Notes under the pieces: generated by a model | Told to the model about the DNA's origin: nothing | The model's database searches: none | Seen by the model: only the letters and a program-made list of their open reading frames with translations | Assembly: GCA_019915135.1 (NCBI GenBank) | Contig: JAHLMK010000012.1 | Coordinates: forward strand, 620,001 to 684,000 | Source: Strobilurus pachycystidiatus | Lineage: Eukaryota > Basidiomycota > Agaricomycetes > Agaricales > Physalacriaceae | Direction of reading: 5' to 3' | DNA length: 64,000 nucleotides | Program-made: the position numbers and the translations under genes | In this document: positions 1 through 11,285 of the stretch, one piece after another | Layout of the letters: each line of letters starts with the position of its first letter | How positions within the stretch are numbered: position 1 is the stretch's first letter

Positions 1-2061
1 AGAGTAATATCACAATGCATTTTGTCAGAGACAGACGAACAGCACGATGCACCGGGAATCGGACCAAGAAGGAGATATTTGTCTCTGTACATCAGAAATG
101 AGAACAGAGCGCATAGTCACATTTGCGAGTCGCCAAGCTCTTGGCCTTAAAGTGTTGACAAGTTAGCAACGACGCAGAGCTTCGGATCTACATACTCACT
201 TGCAGCAATAGCAGGATCATGTTTCGGTCAAGCAACCAAGGCGGCAAGAGGCAGGTTGTAACAAGACCATGAAACCAAATACTGGAGACGAAGTTCCGGT
301 GATGGGGTGGTAAGCGGGACGCTAATCCCAGTCGCGTCCCTCGTCGCGTCCTAGACGCGGAGGAGCAACGCGATCGAAATGCGGGGTAATTTCAAACTCC
401 TTGCAATTTCCAATCCGTGTGATTAGAAATCTTGATTATCGAGATACGATGCGAGAACGCTATGTGCTACCACATCCACATCCTCGGGCTTGGGACACGT
501 CGATCTGTTCAAAGTCCGGTAGCCGAGACGTCGCAAATATTTCCAGTCGTGTCTGCTTTCTAGAAGTCTCATCAGCTGCCAGTGCCAAATGGTTCTAACA
601 CATACGACACGTCTTGATAACTCGAGGAACAATCGATGGGTCGGGCAACACACCTGTAGGCGAGTGCTACCACCTTGAACATCATCTGACACAAGATGCG
701 CATGATGGATCCACCGGGATTATGAGCCTGAGAATATGATTCGGGACTATCTAAGGACGGCAAGAGCCTATCAGAGGAAGATGATCAACACTCAGTCGAC
801 CGAGGTTCGTCCTCCTCAGCACGATAGTTATCCGCGTAGGTTTGAGCCGGTCCACTGTGACAGTGCATCAGCTGGGCGAATCATGAGGGACCAGTGTGCC
901 TTCAACTTTTTGACACACGCCTAGAGAAACGTCTGACAGTATCCAGCCAACTTTTTATTTTATTTTATTCTATAGGAAAACCATGAATTTGCATCGAAAA
1001 GACGATAATCTGACCGACCGTAAGTAAGTATAGTCCATCCCCGGATCTGAGTCCGCGATACCCGACGACGACAATGAGCCATGGGAGATACACACCAGCT
1101 CGCGTTATCCGTAGTGGCATCCGAATATCCTTCTGAAAACCACATTTCAACTTTGGGTAACTTTGCGTAGACACTGTCAGCTTCGCGACATATACCCTGT
1201 CAGACCCCATACGATAGAGAACGACACAGCCGAGGAAAGAGATAAAAATTGAACCCACCGGCGAAGATTTCATATGACTATTCTGGGAGCCTGTCTGTCT
1301 TTGGCACTCAACGCCATACACAAGCTTCGCTTTTCGGGCTGAGACGGGTAGCCGCAGTGGTGACAGCTTTCAACCTGAGAGACGCTCAGCTCTGCGTATT
1401 GAATACGACGGAGGTGGCGTGCGTTGCCATGTCGGGCGGACTGACCAAAACGCTCCTAACGTTATGGCGGTGGCACTGAGCAAGACGATCTTGAAGTCAC
1501 ATAGAAGTCACGGAGTAGCTACTCTGTAACGTATGATTCTGTAGCATCAGCCATGGATCCTAAAGTCAACCTGATTAGCCCTTCACTGCGTCATTGCGTG
1601 CCGTAACTGCTAGGAGAGAATGACGAGCTGATAGAGAATGACAGGGTTGGAGAGAATGACACGGTGAGAGAGAATAGCACGATAGATGGATTAAATTGCA
1701 TGGTTGCCGTACGATGTATAGGAGCAAGGCAAAGGTGGCGTGGGGAGGAAATGACTCGATCGTGATGTCGCGAATGCCTAATTTGGAATGTCGCGGCGCA
1801 ATGCCGATTCTTGAATTATTCTCACTGTCCTTGCGTTCGGAGAATTGGTTGGAGCTTGTGCGATTAGTGAGCTGCCGTGCAACCCATTCAAACGCGGCAG
1901 TATCAGTACCGTCTCAATGGGGAAGATCGCACAGGCAGGACCCCAAGAAAAAATCACATGTGATGACACCCTTTATCCATGTCGCGTTGTTGCAGAGGAA
2001 GATGCCTCACATTGTCTGCATTGCCTCCTTCTGTTCAACTTGCTTCTGACTGTCATCTGCG
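1..2061. other. Intergenic/upstream region, no supported gene
   Basis: Only short, mutually incompatible open frames occur here and none resembles a known protein or shows a coherent splice pattern. The right end is presumably the promoter and 5' leader of the lipase gene that starts at 2062. A purine-rich imperfect repeat near 1612-1690 is listed separately. Confidence 0.5.
1612..1690. repeat. Imperfect short repeat built on GAGAATGAC
   Basis: A core like gagaatgac or gagaatagcac recurs about four times at roughly 18-20 bp spacing, about 400 bp upstream of the lipase start. The copies are divergent. It could be a decayed minisatellite or a cis-element cluster; no function is claimed. Confidence 0.45.
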
Positions 2062-4472
2062 ATGGCAATCATCGAAAATTGGGACTCATACACTAGGCAG
2101 GGCCTCGACATGGCCTCTAGCGCCGTCGCCCTTGGTTTCACGGCGGCAAAGGCGGGCACACGGCTTGGGGTGGGTACCGTCTCCTCCATGGATGCGCCGA
2201 ATTATCTGACCCTCGCCTCCGCAGTTCTCAGTAACACGCGGCATTGCGACCACTGCAACCAAAGTCACCACCTCTGTCGTGGACCATACTCTTTTTGGTG
2301 GTAACCAAGTCGCTGCGCCAGTTATCACCCAAGCTGTGGCGTCAGTCATCTCGCTCGCGGAGCAGATCACCCTCGCCCCCATTTTTCTTGGCGAATATGT
2401 CGTCGGCACCTCTCTATCTGTCGTCCAAAGCTCCATAAACGCTCTCGCCATGTTCTTCCCCGGTAGCGATGAAGCCTCCTTCTCCATTGTCGCCTGCATT
2501 GCACTTCTGCGCAATGAATGGAACTTTGTGGATGAACGAGGCGAGCATCCTCCTTCCTCCCAGTTCGGCGTTGCACAGATGGTCAAAGGCGTCATTGCAT
2601 GGGTCTCTCTACAGGGCGTCACACAGGAATGGGAGGAAAGGCGTCTTCTCAAATACATGAAGGAAATACATGTACGGGAACCCCCTCGCAGCATCGAGTC
2701 ACTCCGCGCTCGGAGAGGCTCTCGTGTCCGGGTCACATCCGACATCATTCTCCCTGGCGACAACCGCGCCCAAATCATCGCAGCCGATATCGGAGAAGCG
2801 CCTGCTCGCTCTAAATCCATGTTCTTCCACCCCAAACCACCTCGCACAAAGCTCATTCCGGCACAGTTCCTTGGGCCTAGGCGTATGTCGAATAACAACC
2901 TCAAAGCCACCTTACGGCGCTTGTCCAAGATGGTGCTATATGGGTATGGGGGAGCAAGCCTGCTCTTCTTTGGCGTACCGCTGACGGCAAGGACACCAGC
3001 TGCGGGTTCACCCCAAGCGAGGTCCGAGGAAGCTCAGCTGGCCAACGCAATCAATGCCTCAGAGCTAGAAGCGAGCGGAGATCTGTCCGCGCGGGAGATG
3101 CCCGATCTACCAGAGGAGTATTCGTGGTGGGACGTCCTACTCGGTAAACACGACCACGAGATCTTCGCTACATTCTCCACAGACAAGGGCCTGAAAGGCA
3201 CAGACGTCATCATTGGACAGGAACATCTCATGCCGCGATACTGGGTTCTGACGGATCACAGTCGTTCGCAGGTTGTTCTTGTCATTCGTGGGACAATGTC
3301 CTTGAATGAGATTGCTGTCGACCTGACGTGTAATCCCGTGGATTTCAAGCCTGCAAAGGCAAGCCCTGTAGAGGAAACGCCTTTACCCGGCCAATACGCG
3401 TTCCCGACAAGCGATGAAACAGCGAGCGACGAGACACCGACGTATCAGGTACATGATGGTATGTATCGGATGGCGAGGGCGATGGGAGACATTGGAAAAC
3501 CGGTTCAGGTCACCGTCCAGAAGGCTTTACACGAGAATCCCGAATACGGTACGTCTTGTTGTCTTCTACACTAATCACGCTCATTCTTGTGCAGAGCTTG
3601 TCATTTGCGGACACAGTCTCGGAGCTGGTGTTGCAGCGCTCTTGGGTCTCGTGAGTCGTCATTAGCGCGTGTTTCTGGTCTCCGTTCCTCATTGCACCGC
3701 TCAGATATGGGCAGATCCGAAGACCTGTCGTACCGTCAAGTCAAGTGGTCTGCCAGTTGGCCGTCGCGTTTCAGTATACAGCTTTGCCCCACCGTATGTT
3801 TTTCCCCGCATTTTTGCACACATGACAGTGATTGACATCGCCGCGCGTAGGTGTACAACTGATGTGCCACTAGCGAAGCTAGCCGAAAATCTCGTCGTTT
3901 CATTTATCTACTCACATGATCTCGTGTCGCGCTTATCGATTGGGACCGTGATGGACCTGCGAAATGCCGCGTTGATTTTGTGCATGGCTGAAGCCTCAGA
4001 GAACGGCGACCAGCGGTGTGGGCACTCCGCGGTTATAGAACGCGCTGGGAAATGGAAGTCTGGGTATGGCTCTCCGGAAGATGAGAACTGGGTACGCGTC
4101 TTTCGTTCCTCAATTTATTTAAGAATTTCAGCTGACTCTTTGTGTGGCAGTTTATTGCTATGCGAAAAACCCTTGAGGCTAGTATGCGCCAGTCGACTAA
4201 ACTATACGTTCCTGGAAGGGTCTGGTGGGCGCTCCGTGACTCCGACCTGTGCCCTGTCCATCGGTCTGAAGACACAACGACATCTGGGCCAGATCGGCTA
4301 CGATTGTTCGAAGTTTTGGACATCGAGAAAGCCTTTTCTCAGCTCGTTTTCGCGAAAGACATGTTGAGGTACGTTCAATACACGGTTCAGATGATACACT
4401 TTCTCACCTAATTTCTTTCGCAGTTCTCACTTCCCTCACAAATATGATAATGTGCTGCATGACCTATTATAA
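2062..4472 (+). CDS. Class 3 lipase, sn-1 diacylglycerol lipase-like
   Basis: Predicted to hydrolyse the sn-1 ester of diacylglycerol or a similar membrane lipid. Seven exons close in frame to 694 aa: 2062-2169, 2225-3548, 3595-3650, 3705-3793, 3851-4091, 4151-4368, 4424-4472. The nucleophile elbow GHSLG is split from upstream sequence by intron 2 and follows LVIC; the acid is probably the Asp of YSHDLVSRLS; a late His in SHFPHKYDNVL fits the third triad position. A variable N-terminal half of about 400 residues with hydrophobic stretches precedes the alpha/beta-hydrolase core, the layout of fungal DAGL-type lipases. Intron 1 restores a continuous frame into VTRGIATTATKVTTSVVDHT, which decided the exon-1 boundary. 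A plain class 3 lipase is the alternative, but the long N-terminus favours the DAGL type. Confidence 0.85.
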
Positions 4473-5973
4473 TCGCTGCTCGCCGACGATTCACTAGTGT
4501 ATCCTGTAATTATTCTCATGCCACGACGCTTATACGTATAATCAACATCCTCAATTACTTATTCTTCCTTCCTACTATAATCATAATTGCATTAACTCTG
4601 AGATGTGTACAACGGTTCATGAGGCTTGTACCTCGTTGAATCCCCTTTCGGTAGATTCAAGGAGAATGGCACTTTTCATCGCTTAGGTTAGGACTCGTGC
4701 ACACAATCCCTGCAACGGTTGCGGGTATTGTTCTCGCGGAACTTGAGAACGCCACATTTGCCATATGGTGCTTTCCCCGACGCTGATCAGCTTGTGATTA
4801 TCACTCTGCCAGCTGGCAACCATGGTGATGATGCGGACCCACCATCATATCGGTTTGACCGGCGTTATGAGAAAAGAAAGTGTTGAAGCTTTCTCGTACT
4901 CGCCATTCGCTCGCCATCATGGCCAAGGTGGTGGGGCCGTCGCTCATTATTCGCCGCCCCGAAGAAGTCTTCATGACAGCAAGAATTCGGTACCTGTTCG
5001 TGAAGAACAATATTCTCTCGGCCGAAATAACGCCACCTTTAGTGCGCAGCTGAGAGAGCGCATTGGCTTTTGGGATATTAAATCACTTGCAGCTGCCTGT
5101 GATATTCCTTCCTGAAAATTTCTGACAGTGACAGTGGTGGCACGATGCAGGGCATGTGGATGCCCTCCGGCGTGTTCATCCAACGCCGCAGGTCTGGTAT
5201 GGGATGGAACGGTCAAATGGGCACGAAGGAGACGGAGACTGTACAGAGGGCATCTGAATTCTGGATCGTACACACTGCAGTCGTTCAGATTGACGGGTGT
5301 TCGAGACTCCTAACCTTCTGTACGGTGTCCCCCTTCACTTCGCTCTCTGTGAAGTGCTTCTGCCCCACGAATTCATGAGCGTCGACAACGCCACAGTCAG
5401 AGTCGCCCCGCTCGAACATTCATACACGGAGAGTTCTTTCTCCTCAGTCCTCGGCATCCTCAGCTTATCCAAAGGCTGGCACGTCTCGACATCCATGTCC
5501 TTCCACGTCCCGACGCAGAATGCGACACCTTATTAAGTAATGCCACAACTCGTCACAGTCTTCGGAGGTGGAAAGATGAAGGCTGGGGAAGTCTGAGAGG
5601 AGAGTGGTCTCATAGCCAGAGCCGGATTGATGAAGATCAATCAGTGGACGCGAACCAGATCGGGACGATGAGAGGCGTCGGTCAATTCGAGAAGCCATGC
5701 GTCGTACCAGGCGAACGAACAGTGCACACGAAATTAGTCAACCGTCAGGCCGTTTTCTGGTAGTGCGCATGACTGTCAGAAAAGAGCGTGCGGTATCAGC
5801 CGTCGGTATTTATTGAACCGTGGTGATTATATCCGAAGACAAGACGAGTTAGAACAAAAGAAAGGAGGACATCGTTAATCGTAGAGCCATTGTGAGATGC
5901 GCATCAGATTCGGACAGTCAAGTGTCGACAGAAGATATTTGTTGATAGAATCCGTCTAAGTTACAACTGAGGT
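4473..5973. other. Intergenic, possible decayed coding remnants
   Basis: Downstream of the lipase. Open segments near 5145-5378 and 5297-5536 (+) look mildly protein-like but lie in different frames, lack a shared splice solution and match no family I recognise. I see no supported gene. Confidence 0.4.
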
Positions 5974-6541
5974 TCAAGCAAAGTAAGAGGAGGATCGTCG
6001 ATTGAAAGTAGGCGTTAAAGGTGTAGGTGTCCTGCGTCCGTCCTGGAGATACTTTGGCGAGTCAAAGAAGGACAGCGTGTCGACATCTTGGGCGAGACAG
6101 CCTAAGCATTGTTGAGGGCATGCGGTAGGTGTCTTGTCAAGAGTCTGAGCTCTAGGCGGGCGTGTCGGAGTCTTCATAGGCGAGGAAAGAATGGCAGAGA
6201 AGCGGGATGACTTCAGGGAATCGTAGATGGAATATCGGGTGGCGCCAGATCTAGACTTGACTGGCGTGCTTGGGGCAGTCCGAGTCTTGACGGGAGATAC
6301 AAAGGGTTCTGCCTACAACCTCGTCAGCGAGCAAGAGCAAAACTGAACGGCGGCTTACTTGGAAATAGATACGCGTTTCAAACTGCTCGGATCTCTTTTT
6401 CCGGCGGGCAAGGCAAAGAGCGACAGTCATCGTGAAAATGAAAAAGGCGAAGAAAAAGGAAAGAACGTAGGCCAGCGCGCGCCGTTTGACTTCGGGGGCG
6501 GCGTCGGGGATGCGCTTGGCGATCATGGCCGTTAATGGCAA
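5974..6541 (-). CDS. Small single-pass membrane protein, unknown function
   Basis: Two exons (6541-6359 and 6312-5974) joined by a 46-bp GT-AG intron give 173 aa. There is no cleavable signal peptide. A short basic N-terminus leads into one hydrophobic helix of about 20 residues (residues ~25-45, rich in Phe, Leu, Ala), followed by the basic stop-transfer sequence ARRKKR. The rest is Ser/Thr/Pro/Arg-rich and probably disordered, with repeated S/T-P sites that could be phosphorylated. A second in-frame ATG lies at 6526. The gene is divergent from SPT4, with only 44 bp between the start codons, so they must share promoter DNA and their 5' leaders may overlap. I do not recognise the family. Confidence 0.7.
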
Positions 6542-6585
6542 GCGACGGCGTGACAGTGACGCTCACAACTCTATTTCTTACAAGC

Positions 6586-7048
6586 ATGGCACCCGAAATC
6601 ATCCCAATGCCAAAGAGCAGGAACAACCGGGCCTGCCTGCTCTGCTCAATCATCCAGTCTGGCCAAGACTTTCGGAATCACGGCTGCCCCAACTGCGAAA
6701 GCTTTCTCAACGTTCGTTTTCCTCCTCCGTCTTACCGCAGGCTTCTCTTACATGTGATGCAGCTACAAGGAAACCAAGATCGCGTCGTCAGCTGCACATC
6801 GCAGTACTTTGACGGGATGATTGCGTTGATAGACCCAGCAGACTCTTGGGTAGCCAAATGGCAAAGAACTAGTGCGTCGATTTGTTGTGGCGCACATTTT
6901 TGCTCTGACACAGCCTACAGGAGAATTTGCGCGCGGGATATACGCTGTACGCGTCAAAGGGCGTCTACCAGACGAAGTGGAGACCGAATTGAAGGACCAG
7001 GGCATCACTTACCGGCCCCGCGACCTTGCTGTAACAGAACAGGACTGA
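6586..7048 (+). CDS. SPT4: Transcription elongation factor Spt4
   Basis: Small zinc-binding subunit of the Spt4-Spt5 (DSIF) complex, which keeps RNA polymerase II processive on chromatin. Three exons (6586-6711, 6763-6871, 6921-7048) encode 120 aa, the usual family length. The zinc ribbon is visible as CLLC near residue 17 and CPNC near residue 34. The core VSCTSQYFDGMIALIDP and SWVAKWQR is the family signature contacting Spt5. Intron 1 is 51 bp and free of stops, so retention would stay in frame; it was removed because the family sequence is contiguous across it. The start codon lies 44 bp from that of the divergent membrane-protein gene. Confidence 0.93.
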
Positions 7049-7794
7049 TTTTTTTTTGGACGACGCCTATCACATGTATTATTCCATTGCTATCCTCTGG
7101 CTGCTCGAATCTGACGCATTGTACACCTACCTGACATTTCGAATTGTCTTGCAACAAGGACAATATCAATGGCGCGATTTTACTTTGCAAGGGCTACTCG
7201 ACATCAGGACCGAAATCACATCTTCTAGTCCAAGCCTCTACTCGAACCACCGGGAAGTCTCTTCTCCAGCAAACAACAAGGCTCGCAAGTCTCGTCCAGC
7301 TATCAGTTATCATGGTAGATAACTCTAAACATGCCCTCACTGTGCTGTCCAATCTCCTTCGTCGTCTCGAGTCTCGACCTACTCCTACTCATGACCCCTG
7401 CGAATCCTGCGCTCTTTCCCGAACCTGTAAGCTTATCTCAAGGTAGGTAGACCATTTTAACTTACAGGCTGGACTTGACTTGACGCATTTTCAGTAGACC
7501 GCACGTTTCGAAACGTCCTTCTTTCGCCGCTTTTTATACATAAACATGCTCACCCGGGGCAAAGATATGATTCACCGCTCGACAATTGATCCTCTGAATC
7601 CTTGTACGTACTTCTAGCCATATGCCTTCTCGCCATATGGTACTCCTAAGCCTGACCGCACTCTTTAGCTTCGCCTCATACAAAGTTGTGGTGAATGTCA
7701 TAAATAGTGGAGTTCGTAATTGCTGAGCACCGCCCTTCCCACGAGTCTTTGCCCACTGACACTGACAACGATAGCATTTTCGCCCCCTTCGCCA
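7049..7794. other. Intergenic, no supported gene
   Basis: Short frames on both strands are unsupported. This interval holds the SPT4 3' region and the promoter of the next gene. I see no clear TATA box or repeat. Confidence 0.5.
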
Positions 7795-8648
7795 ATGACA
7801 CCCGCATCGCACGAGATTTTGGACGATGATCCTGTCATGCAAGCCGCGACCACTCTCGCGACTGTGTTCCACAACGCCAAGATCACATTCTGCATCATCG
7901 GGAGCTTTGCTGGCAACGCCTATGGGCAGCGCAAGAAGCCTAAGGTCCGATTTCTAACATTCCCTGTATGATACGGACACATGCTTACTGGATGCAGGAC
8001 ATCGACATCGTCGTTATAGGCAGCGCGGATACCGAGCTCGGTCCGATTCCGGTGCATGCGTCGTCCGGTCCATCGTCATGGACTTGCGTTCCCACCGCCG
8101 ATGCAGTCCGGGCACTGGTGGTGGCGTCTCGTAGAGATGTCTTCCAGATAGAGGTGTCCCCGAAAGGCCACCAAGCTCTGTACTTCACCTGCCGCAAAAG
8201 CGACAAGACCTCCCAGATCAAAATCGACGTCCTCATAGCCGGAAAGGACTATCGCATCCCGAAGATTCCCAACGTCGGGGTTCGGTGGCGTAGTAACATG
8301 TGGAGAGGATTACCCATCATGCCCTTCTTTCCTTTCCTCGTTCTCCGCTTGTGGAAGTGGCATGATCGTCAGAGCCTATGCCTTCGTGGCACAGACGTCT
8401 CATTGGCTCGAGAGCGTGCCGCAAACGCTATCCGCCAGATACTTACTAGTGTCCCGGAGTACTATGGGCAGACAGGCACGGACCGGAGGCTAGGCCCTGG
8501 TTTGTACTCTGGTGGATCTCGGTGGCTGCCACGGGAGTGGATCCGTGCTGGAGGAACAGTGGCGAGGGAGTTTGTGGAACACTACGGTGCGACCTTGGGT
8601 TGCGAAGTGCAGCTTAGGTCGGTGGCCGGCGGTCTTCTGTATGAATAA
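7795..8648 (+). CDS. Nucleotidyltransferase-fold-like protein, unknown substrate
   Basis: Two exons, 7795-7944 and 7998-8648, give 266 aa. The intron (GTCCGA donor, GCAG acceptor, 53 bp) joins IGSFAGNAYGQRKKPK to DIDIVVIG. That assembly resembles the minimal nucleotidyltransferase fold: a GS/GG motif with helix, then a DxD pair (DID) before a beta strand, and a later acidic strand KIDVLIAG that could supply the third carboxylate. This pattern occurs in fungal proteins of unknown substrate and in antibiotic- or toxin-type nucleotidyltransferases. The rest has several Trp/Arg-rich helices. The fold is an inference from motifs, and no substrate is proposed. Confidence 0.7.
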
Positions 8649-9231
8649 CTTGGACGTTGGCTTCAGGCTACATATGTTATGTTTTGTTACATCGATGTTC
8701 ACGATGCATACTAGGTATACGTCTACTACGCACTGAATCCCTCTGGTCCTCAAGTCGAGCTTATTTAGATCCTTTCTGGGTGAGTCGGTTTTTGGTTTGC
8801 ACTGTACAGCAAGCTGTCCATCATCCTCAGTATCGTATATACTCATCCGATAATTGTGACATCCAGACGTCTCCTTCTGTCCCCACTCTTGAGTCCTTCA
8901 TGCCATGGACCCCTCCCCGCTGTGGGACTCCCACTAACACAGTTCTTGATGACACTTGTCATGTTCATCACTATCACTCTTGCTACTGGAATTTGAGGCA
9001 TTGTAAGTGTATCCGCATCTCGAAACGAAGTTAAATTGTCTTCTCACAACATGGACGAAAGCATGAGTTCCTCTGCAAGGCTATCTGACAATAGTGCAGC
9101 TCCGAGTCGTTGGTACGGATGCGCGACCATTCCATTTATTTCCTTGTGCGTCCATTCCCCGTACAAACAGTATAATCGTTCATAGTAAGCTACACCCCAA
9201 CTATCGTAAAAATGTTGATCATAGTTCAAGT
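8649..9231. other. Intergenic between convergent genes
   Basis: Lies between the nucleotidyltransferase-like gene (+) and an unknown gene (-). No coherent coding structure is visible; it probably holds two 3' untranslated regions. Confidence 0.5.
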
Positions 9232-10034
9232 TCAAGATCGCAAAGACATCGCCTTCTGCTCCTGCCTCGCCCACTCCCGAATCCTCTCACACCCCGCCTT
9301 GTGTCTCTTCCACATTTGCAGCCGAGCCAGACTCTTCTGTTCGAATGACATGCTTATCCGTGTCCGACAGCCTTTGCACGTCAAGGAACATCCCCTGATT
9401 GTGCTCTGCTCAATCCACCTGTCCGCCAGCATCCACGAGCTCGTCTGTCTCGGCCTGCCTACCACCCCCGGTGCAGGTCCCGCGTACTGCACGGGCACCA
9501 TCCTTGAACTCGCTCCTGACTGTATTGAACGCCGGGATGATTCCTTCTTTAGCGCAGGTTGCGGTCTAGAGTTGGCAAGTCAAGAGGTGCACCATCTGCA
9601 CTGGTGGGATCCACGTACTTCAGTATAGATCGTACCGTGACGCCGGCTTTCCTATCGCGGTGTCGACCACTTGTCCGGCGTGTGTCCTGGACCTTGAACG
9701 TCCCAAATCTGACCCTCTTCTTGTCGCCCTGTTTGACGGCGCTTTCTCTCCGTGAGTGTCTAGATCCTCCTCGCTTCTGTGGCGGGGGTGCCCTCGGTGG
9801 ATGATCATGATATGCTGAGCGTATGTCGTAGATCGCCTGCTCTCTCCTCAGGCCCAAATGAGGAGGTGCCACTGGTGGTGGGTTACAGTTGGGGAGCATG
9901 ACATGTGTCTCTCCGCGCTTGAGTGGCCTACTCTCCGGCATCGTCGCAATGGGTAGAGTAGCATGGCGCGCCGCAAACGGAAGTCCACCATAGAACGCTC
10001 CTTCGCGTACCAGCGGCCTTGGGATTATAGCCAT
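9232..10034 (-). CDS. Hypothetical basic protein
   Basis: Two exons, 10034-9619 and 9565-9232, with a 53-bp intron (GTACGT donor, CTCTAG acceptor) give 249 aa. Without splicing the first frame stops just after the intron, and the spliced frame runs smoothly into PQPALKKESSRRSIQSG. The N-terminal half is Pro/Arg-rich and looks disordered, with many basic clusters such as KKRVRFG. The C-terminal part contains a Cys-containing segment (GCSLTCKGCRTR) and an amphipathic, basic helix-rich end (FEQKSLARLQMWKRHKAG). Nuclear or nucleic-acid binding is possible from composition alone. I do not recognise the family. Confidence 0.6.
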
Positions 10035-11285
10035 GGTGAAAGGTGGGGGATAAAGAAACTCAACAGCCAATTATCAGTCTTTATGTACCACACGTGATGG
10101 CGTTGTCCACATATGGAGTCACCAGCAGTCGCCCATTGTTCGCTCTTTCTGGATAGTGATGCGCCGACCACACTCCATTGTTGGCTTGTTATGGCCCACT
10201 GTGACGCGTGGTGACCATGATTGTCGCCCTACCACCGCCTTACAGTCCCGATATGGCTCGGGCGTCGGGGGATTCTCACCTCTTTTTGGGTATTGCGCTC
10301 CCTGTGTTCCGTAGTAAGACAGCTATTCGCGGCCGGGGGCTTATGCATTCCTTTTGGACACCGGGTTGCTGACGGTGCTGCTCCCGCCCATTATTCGCTG
10401 GTCGAATGTGACGCATGGCGACCCGAGGTGTCCCGCCACTACCGCCTTATGATTCGCGAGTCAGTGAACGATAGCTGTAGTATGAGTCATCCATCCATTT
10501 GCTGACCCTCTTGGTGTGGTCCGTTCCACTCGACTTCAGGTCCTACATAGTTGTGGGACGCGCCTGCCATACGCGACTAAGTATCGATCTTACACACGGC
10601 CTATGATTTACTGATGTACTTACAGTCAGCACCTTTGTGCAAGGGATGAAACTTCCCTTCCCGTCCAATGAGTTGTGTTTCCCCTGGAATGACGAGACCT
10701 ACTAGTTACTGTATGGTAAGTTACTTCCCTCAAACGAGTTAAAGTCTGGATCTAGGAGCTCTTCCTGAGATCATTATACTATGGTTCCCTCTTGAATCAC
10801 GATGGGAGGGACGAGTAACATCAGCATTCATTCAGATAGATCTTCCGTGAGACGAGGTTCAAGCTCTCGGGCCTTTACCGTTCGTCGTAGGAAATGTGTT
10901 ATGTCAAAGGTCTATGGATACCTTTTGTATTGGTCGTGAATATCAAGGTGCATACATGATGCTGTACGTATAACTTAGGTAGCTGCTAATTTACGAGTGA
11001 CTAGAGGACGATACGTGAATGTCTAGTAGGGCCAGGAGTACATATAATAAAGATATGAGAGGTTGTTGGATGCGATGTGATGAGTGGCTATGTTACAAAC
11101 TTGGAATGGATTGCCAGAGTCTCAAGTGTAAGCGTCCCCAGGTGAGTGCTTAGAGCGCGAGTTGCGTGATAGATGCTCCACCGGGGAAACCAGGGAGATA
11201 CGTCAATGACTTGATGACTTCAATCGCAAGCTTCCGGCGCGTCGTTCTGAGGAGGGAAGTCAGCTATGATGCAGATGAACGAGCT
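10035..11285. other. Long intergenic region, no gene seen
   Basis: About 1.25 kb without a credible coding structure on either strand. Two short stretches near 10200-10250 and 10400-10450 resemble each other (gacgcatggcgacc and gacgcgtggtgacc with accgcctta downstream), possibly a decayed direct repeat. Confidence 0.4.

Noticed and set aside
2086..2928. A 280-codon minus-strand frame opposite the lipase
   Set aside because: It is the antisense shadow of a well-supported lipase gene: Arg/Ser-rich, no family features.
4801..5540. Several plus-strand open frames suggesting a gene between the lipase and the small membrane protein
   Set aside because: The frames could not be joined by any consistent set of splice sites, contain many stops in the region between and match no family I know. 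At best they are a relic.
9549..9620. Stop after LDRNLR taken as the end of the basic hypothetical protein
   Set aside because: A 53-bp intron with a consensus donor removes that stop and joins a second long, similarly composed frame.
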